64,000 nucleotides of DNA from Arthrobacter saudimassiliensis (GTDB lineage Bacteria; Actinomycetota; Actinomycetes; Actinomycetales; Micrococcaceae). Position 1 is the stretch's first letter. Every line of letters starts with the position of its first letter. Both the position numbers and the translations under genes were made by a program. The stretch covers positions 1,116,001 to 1,180,000 of the forward strand of contig LN483070.1 of assembly GCA_900016675.1 (NCBI GenBank). The letters are read 5' to 3'. This document shows positions 47,860-59,185 of this stretch, one piece after another. The notes below the pieces were generated by a model. It did no database searches, was not told the origin of the DNA, and saw nothing but the letters and a program-made list of their open reading frames with translations.

Positions 47860-47988
47860 CTAGACGGAGCTCGCTACCACGTTGGCCTTGACCTTGTTCT
47901 CGACGGTGCAAGCCCAACCCGTCGCCTCGTCCGCACCGGGAGGGTAGTCTGGCGCGCCATCTGACCTTCGCACCGGCAGGGGCCCACC

Positions 47989-49191
47989 GTGATCCGACAG
48001 CTACAGCGCCGCAGCGACGCCGAAGGAGACCGGGCGGCGACCCTGGAACTCTTCTACGACCTGGTGTTCGTCTTCGCGATCACCCAGGTCTCGCACCTGC
48101 TGCTCGAACACCTTGACTGGGCCGGCGCCGGGCAGGCACTGATCATCCTGCTCGCCGTCTGGTGGTCCTGGAACTACACCACCTGGGCCACCAACGAACT
48201 GAACCCGGAATCCAACCCGGTGCGCCTGCTGCTCATCGCGCTGATGCTCGCCGGCCTGCTGATGGCGGTCGCCATCCCGGACGCCTTCGACGACAAGGGC
48301 CTGTTGTTCGCCGGCGCGTACGTGGCCATCCAGGTGGGCCGGCACCTGTTCCTGACCTTCGTGTCCGCCGACGCCGGCAGCAACGAGCGGCTGCGCGCCG
48401 GCCGCATCCTGATCTGGTTCCTCGTCGCGGGCTGCTTCTGGATCGCCGGCGGCATCGCCGACGACGGTGCCCGCGTGGCCCTCTGGCTGATCGCCCTCGC
48501 GCTGGACTACGGAGCGCCGCTGATGCTGTTCCGGGTGCCGGGACTGCCCCGGATCTCCGCCGCGGCCTGGCAGCCCGCAGCAGGCCACTTCGCCGAGCGC
48601 TTCGGCCTGTTCATCATCGTCGCCCTGGGCGAGACCATCATCATCACCGGCACCACCACCGCGGAACTCGACCTGGACGCGGTCACCGTCACCGCGTTCT
48701 GCGTCGCCTTCCTCGGCACCGCGGCGCTGTGGTGGCTCTACTTCACCTCCACCCGGGAACTGGCCGAGCACGCCCTGGCCGAACGCACCGCCGCCCAGCC
48801 CGGCGCCCGCACCCAGCTGGCCCGCGACGCCTACACCTACGGACACGTGCTGCTCGTCGCCGGCATCATCCTCAGCGCCGTCGGCGACGAACTGGTGATC
48901 GCCCACGCCACCGACCACCTCCACGGCGCCGAGCTGACCGCCGTCGTCGGCGGGCCGATGCTCTATCTGCTGGCTCAGGCCGTGCTGCGCCTGCGCGTGG
49001 CCCGGGTGCTCAGCTACCGCCGGATCATCGGAGCGGCCGCCTGCGGCGTCGTCTGGCTGGTGGGCGGGCACCTGCCGGCCCTTGCCGTGTCCTCTCTGCT
49101 GGTCGCCGTCCTCATCGCCGTGGTGCTGGTCGACGAGCGCGAGCGGCTCCGCCCGACCCCGCTGGCCCATCCGAAGCACCGCCGGTCCTGA
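47989..49191 (+). CDS. ltrA: low temperature requirement protein A (LtrA) family membrane protein
   Basis: 400 residues, about ten to twelve transmembrane segments. ELFYDLVFVFAITQVSHLL at the N-terminus and ERFGLFIIVALGETIIITG in the middle define the family. The short charged N-terminus and the basic C-terminal tail (HPKHRRS) are cytosolic by the positive-inside rule. Known only from a Listeria mutant unable to grow in the cold; biochemical function undefined. The GTG start is the first codon giving the full family N-terminus. TAGTCT at 47946-47951 may be the -10. Confidence 0.88.
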   Translation: MIRQLQRRSDAEGDRAATLELFYDLVFVFAITQVSHLLLEHLDWAGAGQALIILLAVWWSWNYTTWATNELNPESNPVRLLLIALMLAGLLMAVAIPDAFDDKGLLFAGAYVAIQVGRHLFLTFVSADAGSNERLRAGRILIWFLVAGCFWIAGGIADDGARVALWLIALALDYGAPLMLFRVPGLPRISAAAWQPAAGHFAERFGLFIIVALGETIIITGTTTAELDLDAVTVTAFCVAFLGTAALWWLYFTSTRELAEHALAERTAAQPGARTQLARDAYTYGHVLLVAGIILSAVGDELVIAHATDHLHGAELTAVVGGPMLYLLAQAVLRLRVARVLSYRRIIGAAACGVVWLVGGHLPALAVSSLLVAVLIAVVLVDERERLRPTPLAHPKHRRS

Positions 49192-49245
49192 CGGTCGCTG
49201 GACGGCGGCACCGGGCCCCGCGCCGCCGCGCACCCTGCCGCAGCG

Positions 49246-50193
49246 TTAGACGACTACCAGCTCCGCGCCGTCGGCCGCGTAATCGTCCATGGCCGCGCTC
49301 TGCACCGACGGATCGTCGTAGGTGTTCCAGTAGTAGGTCTTCGTCCGGGAAGAGAAGAGCCCGGTGTAGATGGTCTTCTCGAACTCGCCGGACTCCATCG
49401 CGGCGCTGCCCTCCACCATCGCCACCTGCTGCAGCGTGTGGAAGGCGCGGCTGACGTTCTCCTTCTCGGTGGTCTTGTCCGGATAGTGCGCGTGCACGTA
49501 GGCCGCCCGCACGAACCGCGACGGCGAGTAGTAGTCCCCGGGGATCCCGCGCATCAGCGACCCGGAGCCGAACGGCACCAGGTCCGCGCGGTTCAGCACC
49601 ACCTTCTCCGGGTACTCGGGGGAGGCATTGAGGTAGTTGCGCAGGTTCTCGTGATGCCACGTGAACCCGGGCTGGTTCGCCAACACGTCCACGTCGTCGT
49701 CGAACACGTGCATGCCGTCCGCCGTGTACTCCACGACGATGGCCCGCTGCGCGTCACCGATGATCCAGTGCAGCAGCGAGCTCGGATACTTCTCATTGAT
49801 GGGCTTGTCCACGATCACGACGTCGGCGAGCGCCGCCTCCACCTCGTCCACCGTGGTGAACTGGGACGCCACCCAGAGCGGGAACTCGTAGGCGGCCACG
49901 TTGGTCGCGCCGTCGGACGGCTGGGGTGCGTACTGGGCATAACCGGGGAAGTTCAGCCCGGCCACGGCCAGGCCGGCGTCGTTGCCGCAGTCGAAGTACA
50001 GCGGCGTGTCCTCCTCCACGATGCCCATCCCCATCACCGCGTGCCGGATCTCCGGCACCGCGCCGAACGGCGACTTAATCGCGAACCTGGTGGGAGTGAG
50101 CACCACCCGCTCACCGTAGCCGGAGGTCCAGTCGAGGTTGCGGGCCAGATAGAGGTTGCCGCTGCCGTCAGAGAATCGGATGCCTGTGCACAT
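49246..50193 (-). CDS. linear amide C-N hydrolase, choloylglycine hydrolase family
   Basis: 315-residue Ntn-type hydrolase. The protein starts Met-Cys (MCTGIRFSDGSGNLYLARNL), so removal of Met exposes the Cys nucleophile without a propeptide. ARNLDW, AGLNFPGYAQY and the late Asn region (VLANQPGFTWHHENLRNYL) match bile-salt hydrolase / penicillin V acylase. TGLFSSRTKTYYWNTYDD is the typical end. ATG 50193 has AGGGAG about 8 nt upstream. In a soil actinobacterium, acylation products such as penicillin V or N-acyl homoserine lactones are more likely substrates than bile salts; this is inference. No signal peptide. Confidence 0.9.
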   Translation of the reverse strand: MCTGIRFSDGSGNLYLARNLDWTSGYGERVVLTPTRFAIKSPFGAVPEIRHAVMGMGIVEEDTPLYFDCGNDAGLAVAGLNFPGYAQYAPQPSDGATNVAAYEFPLWVASQFTTVDEVEAALADVVIVDKPINEKYPSSLLHWIIGDAQRAIVVEYTADGMHVFDDDVDVLANQPGFTWHHENLRNYLNASPEYPEKVVLNRADLVPFGSGSLMRGIPGDYYSPSRFVRAAYVHAHYPDKTTEKENVSRAFHTLQQVAMVEGSAAMESGEFEKTIYTGLFSSRTKTYYWNTYDDPSVQSAAMDDYAADGAELVVV

Positions 50194-50484
50194 GTTGTCG
50201 CTCCCTGCTGTGGGCGAAGCTGTGACGGAGCAGCCGGACGGCCGCCCTCGGCCTGCATGTCCGCCGCCCCGGGTGCCGGAAAGGCTGCCGCGGATCGCCG
50301 CGCCGGTGGCCCGCGCGCCGCCCGCCGCCGATTTCAGTGTGGACCGGCCCCCGGCCCGGAACAAGACCCGGACGCCGGAAGGCCGCCGCGTCGCGGGATG
50401 ACAGCCGCCGGAACGCCAGCCGCCGGGGCCCGGTCCGCGGCGCACACTGGTCCGCGGTCCGGGCCGTGTGGAAGGGTGGTCCCC

Positions 50485-51405
50485 ATGACAGGGGAGGGCC
50501 AACCGGCCGACTCCGCGGCGCGCCCCGGGCATCTGCCGTGGGGCGTGCTCGGCGTGCCCTCCAGCGCCGCCGCGCACTGGCCCGGCATTGAGCAGGCCCC
50601 TGCGGTGCTGCGGGAGGCCGGGCTGGTCCCGGCGCTGTCCGCCGGCCGGTTCCCTGTGCAGGACTTCGGTGACCTGCCGGTGACCCGCTGGGCGGCGCAC
50701 CGCGAGGCCGGGCGGCCCAACAACGCCGAGGCAGTCGCGGAGGTGCTCGACGCCGCACGGGCCCGGCTGGCCGACATCCTGCGGCAAGGCGCCCGGCCGG
50801 TCGTGCTCGGCGGCGAGTGCACGCTCGCCCTCGCCCTGGTCGCCGCCTGCGCCGACCTGGGGCGCGACGTCGGCGTCGTCTACATCGACGGCGGCCAGGA
50901 CCTGGCCCTCCCGGCCGACCACCCGGAGGAGCCGATCCTTGATTCCATGGGCGTGGCGCACCTGCTGGACCTGCCCGGCACCGACGATGTCATCGCCGGC
51001 GTCGGACCCCACCGGCCGCTGCTGCAGGACGCCGACGTCGTCTTCTTCGGCTACTCCGACGAGGAGGAGGACCGGCACGGCCAGGTCGGCAGCGTGCGGA
51101 TTCCGGCGTCGGCCGTCTCCGCGGATTCCGGCGCGGCGGCGCAGCGGGCCCTGGCAGTGCTGGGCAACGAGGAGATCATCGTGCACCTCGACGTGGACGT
51201 GCTCGACTTCCTCGAGGTACCCGCCGCCGACATCGCCGGGTACGGCCGCGGACCCGCCCTGGCCGAGCTCACGCAGGCGCTGCGGGTCCTGGTGCACGAC
51301 CCGCGGTGCGCCGGGCTGCTGCTGGTCGAATACAACCCTGACCATGATCCCGGCCGGCGGGCGGCGGCCCAGCTGGTCACGATGCTGCGGGCCGTGTTCG
51401 CCTGA
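50485..51405 (+). CDS. arginase/agmatinase-fold protein with altered metal ligands
   Basis: 306 residues of the ureohydrolase fold. The expected motifs are recognisable but changed: GGECTLALAL (about 109) where active enzymes have GGDHS, IDGGQDLA (about 134) where they have DAHAD, and VHLDVDVLDF (about 233) for SFDVDALDP. The first His and the His of the second motif, both Mn ligands, are missing, while the Asp residues stay. Thus an ordinary arginase or formiminoglutamase activity is doubtful. It is divergent from the hydrolase gene and convergent with the MORN gene. Confidence 0.75.
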   Translation: MTGEGQPADSAARPGHLPWGVLGVPSSAAAHWPGIEQAPAVLREAGLVPALSAGRFPVQDFGDLPVTRWAAHREAGRPNNAEAVAEVLDAARARLADILRQGARPVVLGGECTLALALVAACADLGRDVGVVYIDGGQDLALPADHPEEPILDSMGVAHLLDLPGTDDVIAGVGPHRPLLQDADVVFFGYSDEEEDRHGQVGSVRIPASAVSADSGAAAQRALAVLGNEEIIVHLDVDVLDFLEVPAADIAGYGRGPALAELTQALRVLVHDPRCAGLLLVEYNPDHDPGRRAAAQLVTMLRAVFA

Positions 51406-51420
51406 CCGGTCCGACCGCGG

Positions 51421-51872
51421 CTATCCGGCCGGGTTCTCCGGCGCGGCCTGTCCCGCCGCCGGCTTGTGGTGCCGGACGGCCTTGACCGTGCCGTCCGGAT
51501 GGAACGTCTGCCAGTCGCCCACCTTGCGGTCGCCGTCGTACGCACCGGAGTCCAGCCGCCGGCCCGCGGCGGTCCAGCGTTCCCAGACCCCGGACTTCCG
51601 GCCGCGGCGGAAGCCGCCGCGCTGCATCAGCTCTCCGTTGGCCCGGTACCAGGTCCAGTCCCCGTCCAGCTCACCGTCTCGGAACGGGCCTTCGGAGCGG
51701 AGCCTGCCGTCGGCGGCGTAGTGCCGCCAGGTGCCCTCGCGCCGGCCGTCGACATAGTCGCCGACCATGACGCCGCCGTGCGGATCGGGATCGGTCCACG
51801 GGCCCTGTCTGCGGCCCTGGGTGTCCAGGGCATCCGGGGTTTGGGGGAGCGGCGCGGTGTCCGCCGAACCGG

Positions 51873-51876
<4 letters not shown>
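51421..51876 (-). CDS. MORN-repeat protein (YwqK-like)
   Basis: 151 residues with about five repeats of the MORN type: GDYVDGRREGTWRHY, GPFRDGELDGDWTWY, GGFRRGRKSGVWERW and GAYDGDRKVGDWQTF. Similar proteins are annotated as YwqK-family antitoxins, but no toxin partner is visible. ATG 51876 overlaps the VOC gene stop (ATGA); an extension upstream would run into that gene. It is the last gene of the arsR-VOC-MORN operon. Confidence 0.75.
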
Positions 51877-54375
<2,499 letters not shown>

Positions 54376-54544
54376 CTGGCTACAGGACGCAGCCACAAGC
54401 GGCCCGGCGCGTTGGATGACGGGGTCCTGCCACTACCCGGATCACCAGGAATCTGGCTGCCGCCTCTCCACGGCCCTAGCGTCTTTTACGGCCCGCACGG
54501 GTTCCCAGGCCCGCGCGGGTCGATGACGTGGAGAGGACAGATAC

Positions 54545-55768
54545 GTGAGCACTACAGCGACAAAGGCCGACGCGGCCGCAGGACAGGACGGCCCGGTGAG
54601 CACCGAAACGGCTGTGACACCGCAGATCAAGGCGAACTGGGCCGGCGTCATCGCGCTGGGTCTGGGCATCTTCTCCATCGTCATGGCAGAGTTCCTGCCC
54701 GCGAGCCTGCTGCCGCGGATAGCCCAGGACCTGGGTGTCACCGCCGGAGCGGCCGGCCAGAGCGTCACGGTGACAGCCGCTGCCGCCGCGGCCACTGCTC
54801 TCCTGATCTCGGTCGTCCTGCCCCGGGCAGACCGACGCCGGATCATGCTCGGACTCACACTCCTGGCGGTTGCGTCCAACATCCTCGTTGCGCTGGCGCC
54901 GAACCTGACGGTCCTGTTGGCGGCCCGTGCCCTGCTCGGCGTGGCCCTGGGCGGGTTCTGGTCGATGGCGATCGCCGTCGCGGCGCACCTGGTGCCTGCC
55001 AGCCGGCTGGGGCGGGCGCTGACCGTGGTTAACGCGGGCGTGTGCACGGCCACTGTGGCCGCGGTTCCGCTTGGCGCCTGGCTGGGTGAGCTGTGGGGCT
55101 GGCGCGCTGTCTTCGGGCTCGGCGCCGCGGCCGCAGCGCTGGCCCTGGTCCTGCAGGCCGTCTCGCTGCCGGCCATCGCGGCGCCCGGGGAGGGAAGCGG
55201 ACTGCGGGCACTCGGCGCCACGCTGCGGTCCGGGATCGTGCTGCTGGGCCTGCTGGCCGCCCTGCTGATTGCCGGCGGACACTTCGCCGGGTACACCTAC
55301 ATCCGCCCGGTGGCGGAAAACCTGTCCGATATCGATGCCTCGGGAATCGCGCTCATGCTGCTCGTGTTCGGGATCGGGAACTTCGTCGGCACTGTGGCCG
55401 CCGGTCCGATCGTCGATCAGGCCCTGCGCCTGGGCGTGCTCCTCTTCCCGGCCGTGCTGGGGGTCGGGATGCTCGTGCTGCTGGGCACCGGCGGGTCCGT
55501 GGCGGGGCTGTTCATCGCCGCGGCACTGTGGGGCTTCGGCTTCGGCGGCGTCCCGACCTCGCTGCAGACCTGGGGGGCCCGCACCGAGCCCACCCGCCTG
55601 GAACAGATCGGCGGACTTCTGGTGGTGATGTTCAACGTCGCGATTGCCGTAGGCGCCGTCGTGGGCGGGATCCTCGTCGATGCGGGCTCCCCGGCCGCGC
55701 TGCTGCCGGTGGGAGGCCTCGCGACCATCGCCGGAGGCCTGCTGGTCTTCAGCCTCCGCCGGCGCTGA
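54545..55768 (+). CDS. MFS transporter (DHA1-like drug/sugar exporter)
   Basis: 407 residues with 12 predicted membrane segments after a ~30-residue polar N-terminus. FSIVMAEFLPASLLPRIAQDL and AARALLGVALGGFWSMAI resemble the AraJ/NepI/YdhP group of efflux carriers; WGWRAVFGLGAAAAALALV is the end of the first half. GTG 54545 has GAGAGGA upstream. It lies downstream of the monooxygenase with a 169-bp gap, so probably its own promoter. Cargo unknown. Confidence 0.86.
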   Translation: MSTTATKADAAAGQDGPVSTETAVTPQIKANWAGVIALGLGIFSIVMAEFLPASLLPRIAQDLGVTAGAAGQSVTVTAAAAAATALLISVVLPRADRRRIMLGLTLLAVASNILVALAPNLTVLLAARALLGVALGGFWSMAIAVAAHLVPASRLGRALTVVNAGVCTATVAAVPLGAWLGELWGWRAVFGLGAAAAALALVLQAVSLPAIAAPGEGSGLRALGATLRSGIVLLGLLAALLIAGGHFAGYTYIRPVAENLSDIDASGIALMLLVFGIGNFVGTVAAGPIVDQALRLGVLLFPAVLGVGMLVLLGTGGSVAGLFIAAALWGFGFGGVPTSLQTWGARTEPTRLEQIGGLLVVMFNVAIAVGAVVGGILVDAGSPAALLPVGGLATIAGGLLVFSLRRR

Positions 55769-55843
55769 AAAGGCTTTCCCGGCCCTTCCTGCTTCGACCC
55801 AATCCAGATTGTGATTCGTAGTAATTCGAAAGGCAGTTCTGAC

Positions 55844-56596
55844 ATGACGACCTTCATCACCGCCACCTCCAACACCGCCACCACCAGCCCCCACCCCGGC
55901 GACAGCCTCCTGCCGCACGGGACCGGACAGCACGTCAAGGTGGACGTGTGGGCGGATATCGCCTGCCCCTGGTGCTATCTGGGCAAACGCCGGCTGGACG
56001 AGGCCGCGGCATCCTTCAGCGCGGACCGGGAGCAGGGGGAGCGCACGGTGGACATCGAGGTGCACAGCTTCGAACTGGCACCGGACCTGCCCGAGGGACG
56101 GACCCAGTCCATGATGGACTACCAGATGAACCATCAGGGGGTGTCCGCCGGGGACGCCGTCGATGCGCTCGAACGCATGACCCGGCTCGGGCGCCGCGTG
56201 GGCATCACCTACGACTTCGACGGGATGCAGGTGACCAACTCCGCCCGCGCCCATCAGCTGATGCACTATGCCAAGGCCCGCGGCCGGCAGCTCGACGCGG
56301 AGGAGGCCCTGTTCGCCGCCTACTTCACGCACGGGCGGAACCTCGGTGACATCTCGGTTCTCGGCGATATCGCCGACGAGCTGGGACTGGACCGGGCTGA
56401 CGCAATCCGCGCCCTGACGGCGAACGAGCAGCTCTCCGCCTTCCGGGCGGACACGGAGCTCGCCCGAACGCTGGGGATCACCGCCGTGCCGTTCCTCATC
56501 GTGGACGGAAAGTACGCTGTGGCGGGAGTCCGGAGTGCCAAGGTCATCGAGGACGCCCTGGAGCGGGCCTGGTCGGAGCGGCAGGACGTGGCCTGA
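55844..56596 (+). CDS. DsbA family (FrnE-like) oxidoreductase
   Basis: 250-residue cytosolic thioredoxin-fold protein (no signal peptide). VWADIACPWCYLGKRRL carries the CPWC active site (Cys41, Cys44). ITYDFDGMQVTNSARAHQLM and GITAVPFLIVDGKYAVAGV (cis-Pro loop) match the FrnE/2-hydroxychromene isomerase-like group. The ~30-residue N-terminus before the fold is extra. ATG 55844 is 75 bp after the MFS gene. Likely disulfide chemistry or a polyketide-related isomerase role; undetermined. Confidence 0.88.
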   Translation: MTTFITATSNTATTSPHPGDSLLPHGTGQHVKVDVWADIACPWCYLGKRRLDEAAASFSADREQGERTVDIEVHSFELAPDLPEGRTQSMMDYQMNHQGVSAGDAVDALERMTRLGRRVGITYDFDGMQVTNSARAHQLMHYAKARGRQLDAEEALFAAYFTHGRNLGDISVLGDIADELGLDRADAIRALTANEQLSAFRADTELARTLGITAVPFLIVDGKYAVAGVRSAKVIEDALERAWSERQDVA

Positions 56597-56607
56597 GAGG
56601 ACGAAAG

Positions 56608-56634
56608 GCCCCGGGCCGCGCGGCGGCCCGGGGC
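56608..56634. terminator. bidirectional terminator
   Basis: GCCCCGGGCCGC (56608-56619) pairs perfectly with GCGGCCCGGGGC (56623-56634), 3-nt loop, between two convergent genes. Confidence 0.8.
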
Positions 56635-56640
56635 GCAAGC

Positions 56641-57852
56641 TCAGACCCGCTGCTTGCGGGCTGTGCCCAGCAGGAGCAGCAACGAGGCGAGCACGGCCAC
56701 GGCAGCGGCCCAGGGGAGACCCTGGACGCCGACGAGCGGGATCAGCACCCCGCCGACGGCCGCACCGGCGGCGATGGCCAGCTGCATCGTCGACTGATTG
56801 AGGCCGATGAGCACGTCGCCGGAGGCCGGGGCAAGGTTTGCCACCCGGATCTGCTGCGGCGCCGCACCGGACCAGGCGCTCACGCTCCACAACACCAGCA
56901 GGACGGCCGAGGCCCAGAGCGCGCCGGTCAGGAGGGGCAGGGCGAGCAGGATGACCACGTGGATGGCGGCGCCCGCCGTCAGGGTACGGTGATGCCCGTG
57001 CCGGTCCGCATGTCGGCCGCCCAGCTGGGTCCCCACGAGTGACGCGAGACCGAACAGGAACAGCACCAGGGTCACCGCGGAACCGGCGGCGCCCACCGCA
57101 TCGGTAAGGTACGGGGTCAGATAGGTGTAGGCAATGGAATAGCCGCCCAGCCAGAGGAACGTGACCAACAGGCCGAGCAGGATCCGGCGGTCGCCCAGCA
57201 GGGCCAGCTGTGATCCCCGCCGGGCTTCCGCGCGCCCGGGCAGTACGGGCAGGGCGAGACGAATGAGTGCCGCGGAGGCGAGAGCCAGGACAGCCAGCAC
57301 GGGAAACACCATGCGCCAGCCCACGGCTTCCGCCAGGACGCGGCCGAGCGGCACCCCAAGGATCAGCGCAGCCGTGAAACCCATCTGGACAGTGGCAATA
57401 CCGCGGCCGGTCTTTCCGGCCGGCACCAGCCTTCCCACGCTGGCGATGGAGGTCACGACGATCAGTCCCGCGGCCACCGCCATGACGACGCGGACCGCAG
57501 CGAAGGCCCACAGCTCCGTCAGGAAGAAGGAGAACATGTTGGCGGCCGCGAAGACCAGGAGGCTGGCCAGCAGGATGTTCCTACGGGAGCGGCGACTCAG
57601 CGCGGCTACCAGGAGCGGGGTAACCAGCCCGTAGGTCAGGGCAAACACGGTGACAAGCTGCCCCGCCAGAGGCTCGCTGGTCCCCAGCCCTTCCGCGACG
57701 ATGTCCAGCTGGCCCATCAGGACGTATTCGGCCAGGCCCACGGTGAAGGTGGCCAGGGTGAGGGCGGCCACCCGGGTTCCGGCCCGGGCAGGAGGCCGGC
57801 CGGCGGGACTGGTGTCCGCAGAGTCGAGGGACGCGGGCAGGGACGTAGACAT
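56641..57852 (-). CDS. MFS transporter (DHA1 family)
   Basis: 403 residues, 12 membrane segments. LATFTVGLAEYVLMGQLDIVA and FALTYGLVTPLLVAAL open the N-half, with RRSRRNILL as the loop 2-3 motif. It belongs to the AraJ/PbuE-type carriers and is a distant relative of the carrier at 54545. Two ATGs are possible; the one at 57852 is 7 nt after AAGGAG and is preferred to 57858, only 1-2 nt after it. Downstream of, and likely controlled by, the ArsR gene (72-bp gap). Confidence 0.85.
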   Translation of the reverse strand: MSTSLPASLDSADTSPAGRPPARAGTRVAALTLATFTVGLAEYVLMGQLDIVAEGLGTSEPLAGQLVTVFALTYGLVTPLLVAALSRRSRRNILLASLLVFAAANMFSFFLTELWAFAAVRVVMAVAAGLIVVTSIASVGRLVPAGKTGRGIATVQMGFTAALILGVPLGRVLAEAVGWRMVFPVLAVLALASAALIRLALPVLPGRAEARRGSQLALLGDRRILLGLLVTFLWLGGYSIAYTYLTPYLTDAVGAAGSAVTLVLFLFGLASLVGTQLGGRHADRHGHHRTLTAGAAIHVVILLALPLLTGALWASAVLLVLWSVSAWSGAAPQQIRVANLAPASGDVLIGLNQSTMQLAIAAGAAVGGVLIPLVGVQGLPWAAAVAVLASLLLLLGTARKQRV

Positions 57853-57923
57853 AGACATTCTCCTTAATCTCGAAATGTTTGGCGATGCGGCGGCCATCCG
57901 CGGGTGCGGCCGGAACGGGAAGG

Positions 57924-58229
57924 TTAGAGTTCGGTGCGCAGGGTGCGCGTGAACTCCTCGATGCCTCGCTCGTTGCGCCGGTAGTAGGTGAACTTGCCGA
58001 TCCGTTCCGAGGTGAGCAGGCCGGCGGCACGCAGCTGGGCGAGGAACGCGGAGGCGGTGGCGGGCGTGATGTCCAGGTATTGCGAGACCTGGCTGACGCA
58101 CACACCGGTGACAGTCATGTCCACTCCCGTGCCGTTGGGCGTGAAGTGGCGCTCCGGGTTGCGTAGGGCGGTCAGAATCTGCTGGCGGCCCTGGTGGGCA
58201 AGAGCGGCGAAGACAGTGACCGGGTCCAT
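57924..58229 (-). CDS. ArsR-type HTH regulator
   Basis: 101 residues. VTVFAALAHQGRQQILTAL, then VSQYLDITPATASAFLAQLRAAGLL as HTH and IGKFTYYRRNE as wing. A TVTGVCVSQ stretch with one Cys is present but no metal-site cluster. ATG 58229 has AAGGA about 9 nt upstream; a longer frame upstream has no such site. Precedes the MFS gene on the same strand; a palindrome lies 20 bp upstream of its start. Confidence 0.82.
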   Translation of the reverse strand: MDPVTVFAALAHQGRQQILTALRNPERHFTPNGTGVDMTVTGVCVSQVSQYLDITPATASAFLAQLRAAGLLTSERIGKFTYYRRNERGIEEFTRTLRTEL

Positions 58230-58248
58230 GCCGCCATCCTTACATACG

Positions 58249-58266
58249 ATTAGCTGAACGTCTAAT
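58249..58266. promoter_or_regulatory. operator-like palindrome upstream of the ArsR/MFS genes
   Basis: ATTAG (58249-58253), 8 bp, CTAAT (58262-58266), in an AT-rich patch before the regulator gene. Confidence 0.45.
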
Positions 58267-58390
58267 TGTTTTTGGGGGCAGTGTCCGCCGGCACTGGGCG
58301 CCGACGAGGCATCCACACGCAGACGATGGCGTGCGCCGCTATTCAATCGTTGGGCCTTCAGCACCACCAATAGCGCGCCGTCAGGAGCGC

Positions 58391-59185
58391 TCAGGGAGCC
58401 ACGTGGATCCCGAAATCGGTGCGGCCGGGCAGGATGTCGGCGCGCAGGGCCCGGGTGCCGCGGTAGTCGCCGTCGCGCAGGGTGCGGAACCGGCGTGCCG
58501 GCTCGGTGTCCAGCCCTGCCAGCCGCTCCCGCAGCCGCTTGGCCTCCCGATCCACGTCGGCAGGCTCCAGCGAGTCGGCGTCGTACACCGCGTGCAGGGC
58601 CAGCGGCTCGATGCCCACGTACCAGAGCACGCCGTGGGTGATGGGGAAGAGCAGTGAGTCGAGGTCTCCGCTGATGCCGCGTGGGCCAATGGAGCGGGCG
58701 TCCTCCCCGGCGGTGACGACGACGAGCGCCCGCCGCCCGGCCAGCCCGCCGTCGCCGTACCGGCGCGGCACGCCGAGCTCCGGATCCATGTCCCCGTAGG
58801 CAAACCGGTCGGTGAGGACCCGGTCAAACCAGCCCTTGAGGATGGCCGGCGGACCGTACCACCACAGCGGGAACTGCAGCACGAGCAGTTCGGCGGCGGC
58901 GAGCTTGGCCTGCTCCTCCTGCACGTCGCCGGCCAGCTGCCCGGCGGCGTAGGCGTCGCCGGCCTGCTTGGCGAGGTTTCCGGGTGCGTCGGCCAGATCT
59001 CCGAGGTCGCGGCTGCCGAACACGGGGTCGAAGCCCTGCGCGTACAGGTCCGACGTCGCCACCTCGTACCGCGCGGACAGCGCCTCGACGCCTTCGCGGA
59101 ACAGGCGGCCGTTCAGGGAGCCGGCCCGGGGATGGGCGGTGACCCAGAGGGCGGTTCCCGGGGTGGGCGGATGGAGGATCGGCAT
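58391..59185 (-). CDS. NAD(P)H quinone reductase, flavodoxin-like fold
   Basis: 264-residue FMN/FAD enzyme of the NQO1/MdaB type. LWVTAHPRAGSLNGRL is the flavin phosphate site, LLVLQFPLWWYGPPAILKGW the conserved core, and FAYGDMD and GVLWYVGIEPL follow. It probably carries out two-electron reduction of quinones or other electrophiles. The ATG shares one base with the TetR stop (TGATG), so both are one operon. Confidence 0.87.
   Translation of the reverse strand: MPILHPPTPGTALWVTAHPRAGSLNGRLFREGVEALSARYEVATSDLYAQGFDPVFGSRDLGDLADAPGNLAKQAGDAYAAGQLAGDVQEEQAKLAAAELLVLQFPLWWYGPPAILKGWFDRVLTDRFAYGDMDPELGVPRRYGDGGLAGRRALVVVTAGEDARSIGPRGISGDLDSLLFPITHGVLWYVGIEPLALHAVYDADSLEPADVDREAKRLRERLAGLDTEPARRFRTLRDGDYRGTRALRADILPGRTDFGIHVAP

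Noticed and set aside
47639-47917. Possible 92-codon gene on the minus strand after the DUF4238 gene
   Set aside because: Part of it is a frameshifted relic of the hydrolase gene; no ribosome site and no known domain.
54476-57511. Open frame of about 1000 codons on the minus strand across the MFS and DsbA genes
   Set aside because: Overlaps genes with clear motifs; its low-complexity Gly/Arg/Gln content is a GC artefact.
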